Shown here in pieces: positions 12,197 through 23,580 of a stretch of 64,000 nucleotides of DNA; the first letter of the stretch is position 1; the number at the start of each line of letters is the position of its first letter. The position numbers and the translations under genes were made by a program. The stretch is from positions 2,356,001 to 2,420,000 of the forward strand of contig JAPNXP010000007.1 of NCBI GenBank assembly GCA_028753945.1, given 5' to 3'. This DNA comes from Hexactinellida sp. DTS-2022. Its lineage: Eukaryota > Porifera > Hexactinellida. Under the pieces are notes generated by a model, which searched no databases, had not been told where the DNA came from, and was given only the letters and a program-made list of their open reading frames with translations.

Positions 12197-13537
12197 ACAA
12201 GTTATGACGTAATTGTCACATTTCGAGAACTGTGAAAATTCACTCAATTGCACATAATTCCCGCCCTTTAAGAGATAAAAATCTCAAAATTTAATAGAAC
12301 ATTGACATTAATGATATGGACACGTTGGTCATACCAGATTGCCATTATGCTTACTCAATATCGCAAGATGACGTAATAACTAAATTACGTCATCATGCGA
12401 TAATTCTGCCGCTACGCACTCGAACTAGCAAGCGAAGCGCGCTAGTATCTATATATATTGATGCTACAGTGTATCTATATATATTGATGCTACAGTATAT
12501 ATATATAGACTAGCGTGCTTCGCTTGTTAGGTCGCTTCGCGGCAGAACACAAACCACATACCAACCGCTTCGCGGTTGGTGTGTGGTTTATATACTTCTA
12601 ACATTGATTATAAAACGTAAATAGGCCTAAATAGTCTAATTTAAGGAGATACAATGGAGCATTTATACAAAAATACATAAATACCATATTTAATGTATTA
12701 GCATTTCCAAATCTACATTGATATGCCGGGTTTCCGATTCTGAAAGCAAAATTCGAAATTTGTAACTATTTTGACCTTTTTCACTTCACTAAAGGTCAAA
12801 GTCACCGTCATTTTGTAAAAAAAAAAATCTCAAGATTTCCGGATAGTGACCTTTGTATAGCTCGCATATCTCAAAAAGTATAAGTCGGAGAGAAAAAGAC
12901 TATCCCTCAAAAATGATCCTTGTCAGTTGTTCTTGAAATTATGCCGTGTCGATTTTCAACTTTAATACAAAGTTATAGAGTTAATAATTATATAATGCCA
13001 AATTTCTGATAAAATCGAGTGATTATTTGAAAATCTATAGAAAAAAAGAATCAAATCGATATCGCAAATTCTGTGTGGCATAATCCCTTGTACTAATGTA
13101 GTAGAGTGAAACTTGCACTATAACAGAACTTGCGCCTAATAGAGTAAATAGCTAGAATTTATATTGACTAGTATGGATTCACTATTAGGCTATTTTAAAC
13201 TAACAATATCTAATTCAAATTTCCATTTTAGAGAATTGTGACAATACTGAAATTTGTTCCTATCAAAAAGTCATGTCTAAAAACGCAATAAAAATTGGGG
13301 GTTATCGGGTGTCGAAAATGCTCCATTGTATCTCCTTAACAATGTGAAATTAAAACGATTACGTCATCATGCGATAACGAGTAAGCATAATGGCAATCTG
13401 GTATAACCAACGTGTCCGTATCATTAATTTCCATGTTCTATTAAATTTTGAGATTTTTATCTCTTAAAGGGGGGAGTTATGTGTAATTAAGTGAATTTTC
13501 ACAGTTCTCGAAATGTGACAATGACGTCATAACTTGT
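12197..13537. mobile_element. Large inverted-repeat non-autonomous element
   Basis: About 180-195 bp at 12197-12390 is repeated inverted at 13360-13537 with roughly nine in ten bases agreeing. Landmarks are ACAAGTTATGACG, CATTTCGAGAACTGTGAAAA and CCATTATGCTTACTC. Inside the left part is a hairpin region near 12435-12590 (GCGAAGCGCGCTAG; CCAACCGCTTCGCGGTTGG). The terminus may extend a little past 13537, because similarity to 59700-59790 continues there. A related decayed copy lies at 58200-59800. Confidence 0.7.
12645..13335. mobile_element. TTAA-flanked MITE (piggyBac-like)
   Basis: GGAGATACAATGGAGCA at the left faces its exact complement at the right. Both ends abut TTAA (12641-12644 and 13336-13339), the target of piggyBac-type elements. 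The 691-bp interior is AT-rich and has no open frame. It is nested in the larger inverted-repeat element. Confidence 0.7.
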
Positions 13538-13559
13538 CGAGGTGTGAGATATTTTCAGT

Positions 13560-15688
13560 GGAAACCTAAACTTGTTGACGGGTGCCAAAAGTTACCAATA
13601 TATGCCAAAAATAACATTTGGAAACCGGAAACCTAATGCTTTATTCAATTTTAAAATTGGAGCCTCTCAGACTCTAGTTAAAACCCCGAGTTCGCGACGT
13701 TCTAGTCCTTATCTAAAGGAGTCTATGGTTACATCAGATATTTCATACAAAGGTGATTCATAATGATATAATTCAAGGCATGTTTACTATTTACGTAGTT
13801 ACTGACTTAAACCCTTCATCATTTAGGGGGAAAGATCATGGAAAGATAGATCCTATAGCTCCAACTGAAAAAGTATTTGGTCTGATGGTTTCTAGTAATT
13901 TAAGAAATGTTTACCAGTTGTGACCCCTTATCCCTCCAATCTTTCTACTACAGAGGAACTTTATCAGTTGTGATATTTGTTATATTAGATATTGACAGTT
14001 ATGGTATATTCATTGAAGTACGTACTGCAGATAATTTCCCAATGAATGTCAGTTTATTTATACAAAATCCTCAGATAAAAGACCTAAGCCCATGAGGTTC
14101 CACACCAAACACTGTAATCTGTTTAATTTTGACACAACTAAATCGATGAAACAACCGGCTGAACCATGAAAGATCCTGATCGTACATTTATATATCCAGA
14201 GTTCCCATTCAATCCCTCGTTCAGCTGAAATTTATACATTGAATAATTCCAAGCTAAATTACATAAGATTAGTGTAGAAGTCTGAAGTAGACTCTATCGC
14301 TCAACAAGTTCATGGGTAAATTCTGAGTAAAGCTGGATTAAAAATTTTGAACGCCAGAATGTATACACAATTCGTGTGCTCGATGAATCAAAATGTGCAG
14401 AGCTTAGATTCAGAATTATACCTTCCCTGATTGAAAAATGACACTCCAAATTTCGTACATATTGTCACATAAATGGAAGATATTCAATGTAAATGCACTC
14501 AAAAACATGTGCACTTGAAGGATGAATTTTCCAGTCCGCTTATGGAAGCTGATTGGCTTTTTGGATTCTTGATCTGAACTCTAGATAACTTGACAAATTG
14601 AGTTCCACTATTTACAGGGATGGAAACTCAGTTAACAAAACTTTGTGAGTTTTAGTACTCATGTATAACTCTTCCCTTAATTGTTTCTTAGCTAATTAAA
14701 AATTGTGGATATTCGTATGTTTTGTCTCCAAGACTTCAAAATGACCGATAGAACACAAATTCGGGTTATATCAATGGTAATTGGGACTCAATATCCCATT
14801 TCTTATCCCCAAATGATAGAAAGTCAAAGGAGTCTAAATTTTCCAAAATTCTTAAATTGGTGTCACACCAAAAGAAAAGAGAACATTCAAAGGATAATTT
14901 ATTCAGACTTTCCAAAATTACAACATAATATACTCATCCTCGTGTCATACATAAACTTCATCGAACTTGACATTTTATTCTTCACTCTATTGTCTTTATA
15001 GGTGGTTAAACAGTTTATTCCTCTCTGAAAACCACTAAATGTAAACTCTGCTCTGAATTTCATATTTTTAAAAGAGATTTAGAATTCAGTTTTGCTACAA
15101 AATATGACTTGGTACGTATGTGGATCGCTGTCCAAACTGCACCACATTGGGTTGGGATAAACTAAAAAATACCGCACTCATCATAGGCAGTTATTACATT
15201 ATAGCAAATAAGATTCGAATCTTGAATTCTTTAATCACATCAGAAAGGATAAATAGTCGAAAATGCTAACGATTTGAATCTATATAGAAGTAGTTAGTAG
15301 GGTCAAAATCTAAGATTCCGTGACCAACCTCTGGCAAGTTAAGTTTTATGCCTAATTCTGATACTTTATGTTATTTCTCGTGATTTAAGCTCCCATGCCA
15401 GTCTCGAAATTTGGGCAAACCTTTTATAGGGACAAATTCAAAGAGCCTCCGGCAATCATTGAGAAAGATCTTGCTGGGAACAGTGTCTATCTTAAGGAAC
15501 TTTCTTTTGCAAACTCCAAATTCATTCTTGGATACATGGAAGTCAATTATATTTTACCTGATCTAATTGAATAATGGTCATTTATTTATTTGAGAGACAC
15601 CTATCAAGTTTAAGAGTTGAATCATTACATCAGGTTTGAAATTTTGTAAATCCTAGCTGAATGTAGAACAACTGCTTAAGATTGGAAC
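13560..15688 (+). other. Coding-like but unrecognised, decayed stretch
   Basis: Several moderately long plus-strand fragments read like protein but match nothing I can name. Examples are near 13990-14090 (VRTADNFPMNVSLFIQNP), 14705-15001 (98 codons) and 15400-15565 (YRDKFKEPP, ELSFANSKFILGYMEVN). They are in different frames and separated by stops. This may be an old gene or element of unknown type, or chance. No boundaries seen. Confidence 0.3.
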
Positions 15689-16151
15689 CATAGGCGGCGG
15701 AAGCACTGCGAGCATTGCGAGCATGCTCGCAACTATATTTTCTATGAAAATTTGGGCCTAATTATTTTTAAGGGCATCAACTGCATTTATAACATCAGTG
15801 ATCAGAATATTCAGATATTCTATTTGGGTTTAATAGATACTGTAGACTCCGCTTAATAGAGCAACTGGTTAATCGGATCAACCTGACTAATCGGGTCACT
15901 TGGCTAGAAACAGAAACATATAAATAGCGTTAAATTACTCCGGTTAATCGGGCCAACACCTTTATTCCGCTTAATCGGCTCAAAATGGCCTGGTCCCGAC
16001 TCCCGATGTGACCCTATTAAGCGGGGTAAACTGTAAATTCTGTAATTATGTACTATATTAATAGTCACTTAGTCAGCTATTATTTGGGCCTATTTTTTGT
16101 TTTTTGGGCCTAAATGCTCGCACCTACATCTAAATGCTTCCGCCGCCACTG
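15689..16151. mobile_element. hAT MITE with a nested pogo-like MITE
   Basis: Ends CATAGGCGGCGGAAGCA and TGCTTCCGCCGCCACTG, flanked by perfect 8-bp copies of attggaac (15681-15688, 16152-16159). The interior carries GGGCCTAAT/GGGCCTAAA motifs near both ends. Split by the element at 15840-16033. Confidence 0.88.
15840..16033. mobile_element. pogo/mariner-like MITE
   Basis: CTGTAGACTCCGCTTAATAG faces TATTAAGCGGGGTAAACTG, with TA on both sides. Same family as 47216-47561, which shares the GACTCCGC ends and TTAATCGG/TTAAGC motifs. Confidence 0.8.
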
Positions 16152-16648
16152 ATTGGAACAATGGTAAATACCGTGTATATACTCTAATAGTAGACCCTAT
16201 TCGAATAATCGCCTACTTCCAATAATAGCCCCCCAAAATTAGCAAATATAAATTTACTACCGGTACCCTGAGTAAATTTCTTTATCCAATATATGTCGCA
16301 AAACGATAATCAACCGACTATACTAAATAAATTGTATCAACATGTGATATTCTCGAAAGTCACAAAAATTATTGTTCAGAAAATGGCCTGAAAAACAATA
16401 ATCGCATAGGCTACTATTCGAATAAATACGTTATTGATTTTCTCAAAATATTTGTAATTTATACAATGTAACCATAAAATTACGAGCGTTGCAAAATTAT
16501 AGGATTGTACCGATTAGTGACAAATTTAGCCCTCAAATATAATTTTAGAAAATAACTAAATAATTCCTTAAAAAAAATCCTAAAGTCAGGGTTTAAAATA
16601 TCAAAAATCGAAATTCCAAAATGGGGCAATGGAAATGTGGCTATGTTG

Positions 16649-16840
16649 CAGTGTATGTGCACTTTTGGTGTACATGCGTGTACACTAAGAAGTTGATGTA
16701 CATGCATGTACACTGGTGTATATGCACTTTATGAAATATATTGGCTACAAGTGTACATATGCATGTACGCTGGTGCACATGCACTTTATGAAATATATTG
16801 GCTACAAGTGTATATACACAAAAAGTGCATATAGTCACTG
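16649..16840. mobile_element. Inverted-repeat element with internal tandem repeat
   Basis: Outer ends CAGTGTATGTGCACTTTTG and AAAGTGCATATAGTCACTG are inverted copies. Inside, a ~65-bp unit containing GCACTTTATGAAATATATTG and GGCTACAAGTGTA occurs twice in tandem, around ACATGCATGTACACT palindromes. No target duplication recognised. Confidence 0.6.
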
Positions 16841-17074
16841 CACAGCTAAACCTCAGTAGACAACAATCGTGATGATTTGAAATTATGCTTCTAGAGTAAT
16901 TAGATGATGATGTCTCCAAATATCAAATCATAAATTGTATATTCTTATTCCTTCAAAATCTTCAGAATTATTTATTTAATAAGCTCATTATATAGTTAAT
17001 TAGTCTAGCAACTCCATAAAACTTTCATAAAAATTAATATTAATAATACTAAACATGTCGTTTTATGTAAACAC

Positions 17075-17238
17075 CAGGGCCGGATTAACAGAGGTGGAGG
17101 CACTGGGGCAACCCGTGTTGTGGAGGTGGAGGCCCCTAACTCCTTCCACTATAATTGTCCAGTGAAAATGAAGTACAACTTTGGTGGTGGAGGCCCCGGG
17201 GCAGTTGCCCCGGTTGCCCATGGGTTAATCCGGGCCTG
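17075..17238. mobile_element. hAT MITE, CAGGGCCGGATTAAC type
   Basis: CAGGGCCGGATTAAC faces GTTAATCCGGGCCTG. Flanks gtaaacac and gtaaactc form an 8-bp duplication with one difference. GGTGGAGGCCCC-type motifs inside. A 164-bp GC-rich island in AT-rich sequence. Confidence 0.9.
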
Positions 17239-17246
17239 GTAAACTC

Positions 17247-18271
17247 CCATGTTGAAGCATTGACAAACGTTAATGTGCTGGTAGAAGGTTAATAGTAAGC
17301 ATACAAGTTATTGTTGTTCAAATAATTATGGTCTGTTAGTGTATAATACCAGGATACCCAGTGTATCATCATTATAGGAAAATCATCAATGTAAATAAAA
17401 TATTTAAATGTTAGGTATATCTAGATACGTACTATAAGAAATCAGGGTAGTTTTTAAAAATACAAAGTATGTTTGGGGTGTCTATAAAACAAGTACTAAA
17501 CTAAAATGCAGGCCTTTCAGGAATCCATGCAAAGTGTGCATTTTCGTCAAATTGTCAATCGTGAAAATCTCAGAACTCACTTATAATGCGATTACTTTAG
17601 AGAAAAATCTAAAACTATAATTTAACATTTACAATCATCATGTGGACATGTACGCTAAGCCATAGCATTTTTTAGCTTAAATATTTCAGTAATTACTAAA
17701 GATACAAACTTATAAAGGCGAAAACAAAGTGACAAGTGTTCAACAACAAAACAACCGTTTAGCGGTTGTTGTGTGTCATGGCGAACTATAATGCGAGCAA
17801 GGATAAAAATAATAGTAATAAATTACGCTTTATTTAAACATTATTATCATACTTAAATCCACCTCCCTATACCCAGGGTTTTTTAAATGCCGATCTTGGA
17901 GTAAAATTTGCACCAAGATCTTTCGGAATTAAACCACGATTCCGTTCGGCAGCGACCTCTGCACAGTGGTTTAAAACGGCATTTTGTAGGGAATAGGTTT
18001 TTGGGTGCCAGATAGACTTATAAAATGTAGTATTAGCCTATAGGTTATCGCCAATTTTGAATTGATTGGCCATATTATTATTTCTGTATGGTTTCGTTTT
18101 ACCAAACTATGACGTAATCAATATTAATATATATTTATTTTTTACATTTTTTATTTAGAATATACTACACATACTTCTTTAAGTACTACGATGGTTATTT
18201 CTTGGACTGTGTGGGGATAAATATATCAGTAATATATTTTTACAGTATACAGAATACATTAAATAAATAAA
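17247..18271. other. No recognised gene
   Basis: AT-rich. The only structured spot is AACAACCGTTTAGCGGTTGTTGT near 17750, a short hairpin resembling the CCGCTTCGCGG hairpins at 12570 and 58350. Confidence 0.5.
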
Positions 18272-18817
18272 CTAATAAATTATAACAGAACTTATTAACG
18301 AATCTACTAGAACATCAATATTAGAATTGGATTCAGTTTCTTTCTTACATTTTCTCAAATGACCACATTCTCCACAGCGCGGGCAAATTAATATTTTTCT
18401 GAAATTGAGCAAAACTGGGTCACTCTCAGAAGCCAGCCTGACGAAAATATCCATTACATTCGACTAAAAACTATTTTTCCTGGACAAATTCTCCCTGAAT
18501 CGCCTGATCAATTTGTTGCAAGACTCCAGACCTTCTTCTGAGAAGCACTTGAGACCATAACCAGAATTACAATCGCGTATCAATTCTTCTGAATGGGCAA
18601 GCAGTTTGTGAAGAGTTGGAGTAATGCTGGCCATAGGAAAAGAATCGAGAATGAGTAGGTAAGTAATTCTACACAGATTCCCGAGTTCTTCTGTATTTAC
18701 TCTCCAGTCAGAATTAAAAATCCTTAGTATAGCTGCAAGTTTAGAGTGAATTATAGAGAGGGCTGGTCTATGCTGATCTTCTACCACCCTTAACACACAT
18801 TCAATATATTTAGCAGT

Positions 18818-19131
18818 CAGGGTCGATAAAAATCATGATTTTTTTAAAAAAATCAAAAAAATCCGATTTTTTGATTTAAATCAGAGTTCTGATTTTAATT
18901 GTTTTTTTGCAATCTATATAACACTGGCGTAGATTATTTGGATAATAGATTAATTATATTGATAATTACTCATTATAATTGTAATTTGACTCATTATCAA
19001 TGTATTTCTTTTCTTTTCGCAAAAAACAATAAACATGAAAAATCGGATTTAAATCTAAAAGGTCTGATTTAAATCAAAAAATCACATTTTTTTGATTTAA
19101 ATCATATTTTGATTTAAATCAAACAACCCTG
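18818..19131. mobile_element. CAGGG-ended foldback element rich in TTTGATTTAAATCA
   Basis: Left end CAGGGTCGATAAAAATCATG, right end GATTTAAATCAAACAACCCTG. Near each end the interior is built from repeats of the palindrome TGATTTAAATCA. The host sequence gctaaat (minus-strand sense) lies on both sides. Deleting the element plus one copy joins the transposase frame as SVEAKYIECVLRV. Confidence 0.8.
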
Positions 19132-19285
19132 ATTTAGCTTCAACTGAAAAAGCTTTTTGGGCAACGTTACCAGTTGATGATGTACCTCCTTTAGGATCTG
19201 GTTGATCTACTTTAAGCTCTTTTTGGTCCTGAATTAAACCACGAACAAATACCATAGATTGCTTTATATGGACATAGGTTGGAGA

Positions 19286-19969
19286 GGAAGCACGGCAATT
19301 GATCGACTGACAACGTTTGCAATTGATCGAATTTCTAAGGTTTGCAATTGATCGACTTCGGTTTGTAATTGATCGAATTTCTAAGGTTTTCAATTGGTCG
19401 ACTATTCTAAGGAGTATTCTAAGTGGAGTTTTTTTCACTTTTATCTTTACAAACTATTATTACTATGCATAGTTCTTTCTCTCGAATGCACTGACACACA
19501 TCATAACCCAGCTAGAGTTATTTCAATGGTATTCAACAAATTACAATGAATAATGGATAAAACCTAGGTCTACGGTGACACTGAGATTTTCACCTAGGCT
19601 CCATACCATCACACTTAAAATGGCCTGCTTTTACCACTGATCCATAAATGACAATTAGAAAAGCTTACGTTTTCAATAGGATGCATACGTATAACATACA
19701 TTTGAAAGGCGATTCTATTCACTATAATCAATACAAGTCAATTAGAAAGCGATTCTTTTCACCTTTTTCCATCAAAAAAATGTCAAAATGTCAAAATGAA
19801 ATAGTCGACCAATTCCAAGCCTTAGAAAATCGATCAATTAAAAACCTGTAGTCGATCAATTGCAAACCTTAGAAAGTAGATCAATTGAAAATCTGTAGTC
19901 GATCAATTGCAAACCTTAGAAAGTCGATCAATTGCAAACCCTCAGAAGTCGATCAATTGCAGGCGCTCC
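19286..19969. mobile_element. Minisatellite-bearing element with 8-bp target duplication
   Basis: Ends GGAAGCACGGCAATTGATCG and, inverted, GGAGCGCCTGCAATTGATCG. Perfect 8-bp flanks gttggaga lie at 19278-19285 and 19970-19977. Each arm carries an array of a ~25-bp unit (GTCGATCAATTGCAAACCTT plus AGAAA), running inverted relative to the other arm, around ~350 bp of ordinary AT-rich DNA. Removing it joins the transposase frame as KYQWSPTYVHIKQ. No transposase of its own. Confidence 0.85.
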
Positions 19970-21730
19970 GTTGGAGACCATTGATATTTTCCTGAGTTTA
20001 GGTGATAAATTAACAAATTAAACCACCTAAAAACACAAGTATAGTAGTGAAGTGGTGATGCTGAATTGATATCAATTGTTGAAATGGGTTCATGTGTTAA
20101 GTTGAAGCGTTGATTGGAGGGAAGTGAGAAAAATGATTCAATGACTTCCATTTATCCAAACATCTCAACTGCCCATCTGAATTCTCCTATTTATGGGGAA
20201 TCCTTGAACAACGAGTTCACGGCCTTTAAGATATTTGTGTTTGCGGTGCACATTTGACAACTCGCTCCTCCAGCCCCGGAAAGTAATGCCGACATCTTTC
20301 CTTCAAACATAGATCGTATGATGTTGATATTGACATGATCACCATTCGCGAGATCTATTCCACTTTGCTTCATAGTTTCTGTGTCTTTGTTTATCAATTC
20401 ATTCATGAAAGTACGAATGGTTTCCTCACAAGCCTTGCTGCGCAGAGAAAAATCATAGATGCATTATACGAATATACGTTCGAAGAGCGTATAATGGACC
20501 ATATATACGTTAAAATCTTCTGCAGATGGCGGACTAATTAATCTTAGTATTCGCTCAACGGTTTGTTTAACAAATGAAATATACGAAGTACATACACCAA
20601 TTGGTTTAGACGGATTAGGATAGATGTGAATAAGATCTCGTAAATCAAAGAATCCCTGAGTTCAGCGAGCTTTTTGAAGGCAGGAAAGTTAACTCCACAA
20701 GGGAGCAACAACTGAAGTAATTGAGTATACTTCCTTCTTCCTAGTTCTAATTGATCGACTAAGAAGAGAGATTTGTTGATTGGAACACCTTTTACTAATT
20801 CTTTGCCAAAGTCTCCACCAAAAGCTATACTTTTCGCGGTAGAAGCGATATCACGATCATTGCTTTCATTAGCTAAAAATTGCAATACTAATGAAGCAAT
20901 TTGTAATTGGGGAAGTTAATTCACTCTCTGCTACAAGTCTAACACATTCTAAAAGAGATTCTAACCTTGTTCGCTGTTGCTTGATGGTTAGTGATAAAGA
21001 TGCTCACGAAATTCTTTGAAAACAGTAAAGGAAGTAACACTTTCTGTATGGCCAAGGATATTGATATTCTTTCTTGGACATGGTTGCCAGGGTATTTCAT
21101 GATTCCACCATTTGTCTTCGAATATAGATTCAATCGGGTTTTGATAAATAATAAGTTCAAAAGTACAGGAATTCAAGGTTAGAATAGTAATTATGTAATC
21201 ACTTTCAGTCCATTTATAGGATGTCTTCAGTTATGGTTTGTTGTATCTTTAATGTTATGATTTTTGTGCCTAGAGTTCGGGTATGTGATTTCGGATTCAG
21301 CCATAATAATATTTTGATTATAAACGGATTTCTGTCGATAGTAAATTTGTACAGGTTATAATATGCAATTGTTACTACTTATATTTACAATGATATGATA
21401 AATTCTTTTATCGAAGTTATTGTTCCGGAGACTGAATTTATAGCCTGGAATGTGTAATATTAGAATAATCTTTTAGAAATTCATGCCACAAAAGAGCATA
21501 TCATATATCTGTAATACCACAAGAGTTTATTGTGATGATACATTATTTAGATATAGTAAGATAACAAAATTTGATCATCTGATTCCCTAGCAACAGATAT
21601 TGTAGAATGGAATGTATTATCAACCTATTGTTTCTCTAATTTTCGGCTCCTGAAATTTTCACCATATCTTCAGAATATACTAAAGATCGCCTAGCAAGAG
21701 TATTTCGTTGACCTTTTATGAGTGGACATT

Positions 21731-21782
21731 TACTTTTAGACAGAAGTATAAATGTGGACATTTATACTTCTGTCTAAAAGTA
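21731..21782. repeat. Perfect 25-bp-stem hairpin
   Basis: TACTTTTAGACAGAAGTATA begins a 25-nt arm followed, after 2 nt, by its exact complement. The tiny loop suggests a snap-back repeat or an inversion artefact rather than a microRNA precursor. Confidence 0.85.
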
Positions 21783-22539
21783 AAAGTGAGAATCGGACAG
21801 TTGCCAATTAAAAATTGCAAAAACAACAAAACTTGATGACTTTCAAAAGATTAAGTTCAACTATAACGAATAAACCATAGACTAAATCACTAGAATAAGT
21901 GTTACATGAGTAGTGATGGCAATAAAACTAAAGATATGAAAGAATGCATATAGAAGAGATTTTAGGATTTCGAAATCCTAAATTTAGATGCATTGATTGT
22001 TTCGCTTAGTAATTCATTTAAGCAAGAAATAGGCTTTGAATGAACTTGAATTTTTGGGTATATCCTCCTTATACATTCTAGTATCAATGTATGATATAAG
22101 ATACAATATTTATAACAGGATTTTCTTCTCTATTTCCTGCTATAAACCACTGTGCTCTGTAGTGTTGAGTTACACCATGATTAAGGGTCGGCCGCAGCCG
22201 CTGCAGTTTTGAGTTACACCAAGGCCGCGCTGAGTTGCACCAAGGTCTTAACCTTAAAAAAAACCCTGCTATACCTATTAATAAAACTAAACAATAGCAA
22301 CAATAAACTGGCTACTTAGGTAATTTGAAAAGTACTGATCACCCCCAGCAATTCGAATATAAGTAATAAGTGACATGCAGTTGAATTATAAATTCTCGAA
22401 ATAGTCTCCCTTAATCACCCTCCCTGTTCCCATATTTGTTGCTTTCAGAGCTGAAAATTCATGTTTGACAAGGAGTCGCGATCCATCAGTACCTTAAGTG
22501 GATCCCACAGACAGTACAAAAAAATTCATAGTTGGATAT

Positions 22540-22710
22540 ACCGTTTAGAAGAGTGTCAGGAGCGTGCTGGCCATACAATCGATGCGGAGTTCCCGATCGG
22601 GCCCCCCTTTGAAGGCTTCCTTGGCCCACTTGTGGGACTGCAGGCCCCACAGCGAATCCTTCTGAATGGAATCCCGCATGGACCCCCAACCCCAGCACGC
22701 CACTGAAGAG
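22540..22710. other. GC-rich patch with overlapping short open frames
   Basis: About 170 bp is far richer in G+C than its surroundings and is open in both directions (plus 22461-22706, minus 22486-22734). Neither translation resembles a protein I know. It may be a gene or element fragment, an exon, or a captured sequence. Confidence 0.3.
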
Positions 22711-22980
22711 TGTATTTGCGCGCGAAGTGTTCACATCCCTATATCCTCAATGTATGCGGCTACCTGTTTGGTTTTATGCCTTTTGGCTATACCATGCTAA
22801 AGACTAATCCAACCGTGCATTTCCGCATTTTTCCGTGACTCTTCCAAATGCAACCAATATTTCTTTAGGATACGACATAAACATCCGGTTGAGATCTCAA
22901 TATGATTACAAAAATATACAATCGAGCAGCAGGCAGGCATCACTTCGTGGAGATTTATGAACTAACTCAATAGACAAAAA

Positions 22981-23056
22981 GATGGACTCAGCTAATTAAA
23001 AAGGGTAGGGAGAGATTAAAATCTCTCCCTACCCTTTCTAAATAGCTGAGTCCATC
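22981..23056. repeat. 76-bp near-perfect hairpin
   Basis: The arm GATGGACTCAGCTAATTAAA continues through AAGGGTAGGGAGAGATT and is mirrored 3' with two mismatches in 37 bp. The loop is 2 nt. Confidence 0.85.
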
Positions 23057-23418
23057 TACGTAACGTGGAAAATGCAAGAGGTACAACGCCACAAAATTCC
23101 ACGAGATTGCTGTGCAAGTGCCGGTTCGAGTCTTTGAGAAAATAAATATATTTGATAAACCATATTTGCTCATGTTCAATAATCGACGATTTTGAAACCA
23201 CAATTTTAGAAGTAGCCAAAACTTAGAAAATTCAATAGATAGTTCAAAGAAAAGTATTGAGCGAATATCACTTTCTTATTGGGGGTGAGAGCGAGAGGGC
23301 AGATATATTAATTAATTAATTCTTAATTGGATTAATGAGGGTGTTTGATATATATTAACTATGAATAATCAATAGAGATCTGTAGTTATGAGATGACCCA
23401 AGGAAAGTAACCTGTCAT

Positions 23419-23580
23419 CAGTGTTGGCGCTAGCCATCCGCAACTGGTGTGGCACAATTGCGTAACAGGTGGGGCACAGGCAATTAAACTGGGGCATACT
23501 TACATTAATGAGGTGGGGCACACTAAATTAAGGTGTGGCATAGGCCCCACCTGGCCCCACCCTGGCGCCGCCTCTACTTG
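23419..23580. mobile_element. Probable hAT-like MITE
   Basis: A GC-rich 160-bp island with CAGTGTTGGCGCTAGCC at the left and CTGGCGCCGCCTCTACTTG at the right. Multiple GGTGGGGCACA units lie inside. The target duplication is not clear. Confidence 0.5.

Larger units (their letters stand above)
18272..21180 (-). pseudogene. RAG1/Transib-like DDE transposase relic
   Basis: Minus-strand fragments run N to C from ~21180 to 18272. Seen: a region at 20885-20544; GKMSALLSGAGGASCQMCTA near 20300 (recalls the RAG1/Transib Cys-x2-Cys region before the second acidic site); FNLTHEPISTIDINSASPLH near 20090; VDQPDPKGGTSSTGNVAQKA near 19180; LHKLLAHSEELIRDC near 18590; and SEEGLESCNKLIRRFRENL near 18500. The last two resemble RAG1 HKTLAHVPEII and SEGNESGNKLFRRFRK, where the catalytic Glu lies. 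A late CPRC-GECGH motif sits near 18370. Two insertions (18818-19131, 19286-19969) split it, and ignoring them gives longer open stretches. Stops remain, for instance one TAG between KNSF and SNVMD. No terminal repeats found. A CMC/EnSpm-type relative is the main alternative. Confidence 0.6.

Noticed and set aside
19275-19970. Regularly repeated TCGATCAATTGCAAACC units as a CRISPR-like array
   Set aside because: Units are nearly contiguous with no unique spacers, lie in a eukaryotic genome, and are bounded by transposon ends with an 8-bp duplication.
21731-21782. microRNA precursor
   Set aside because: A 2-nt loop and a perfectly paired stem are not typical of animal pre-miRNA; a snap-back duplication is more likely.
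22461-22734. Paired open frames in the GC-rich patch as a real gene
   Set aside because: Both strands are open, as expected of GC-rich DNA, and neither translation shows a recognisable domain. Kept only as a low-confidence patch.
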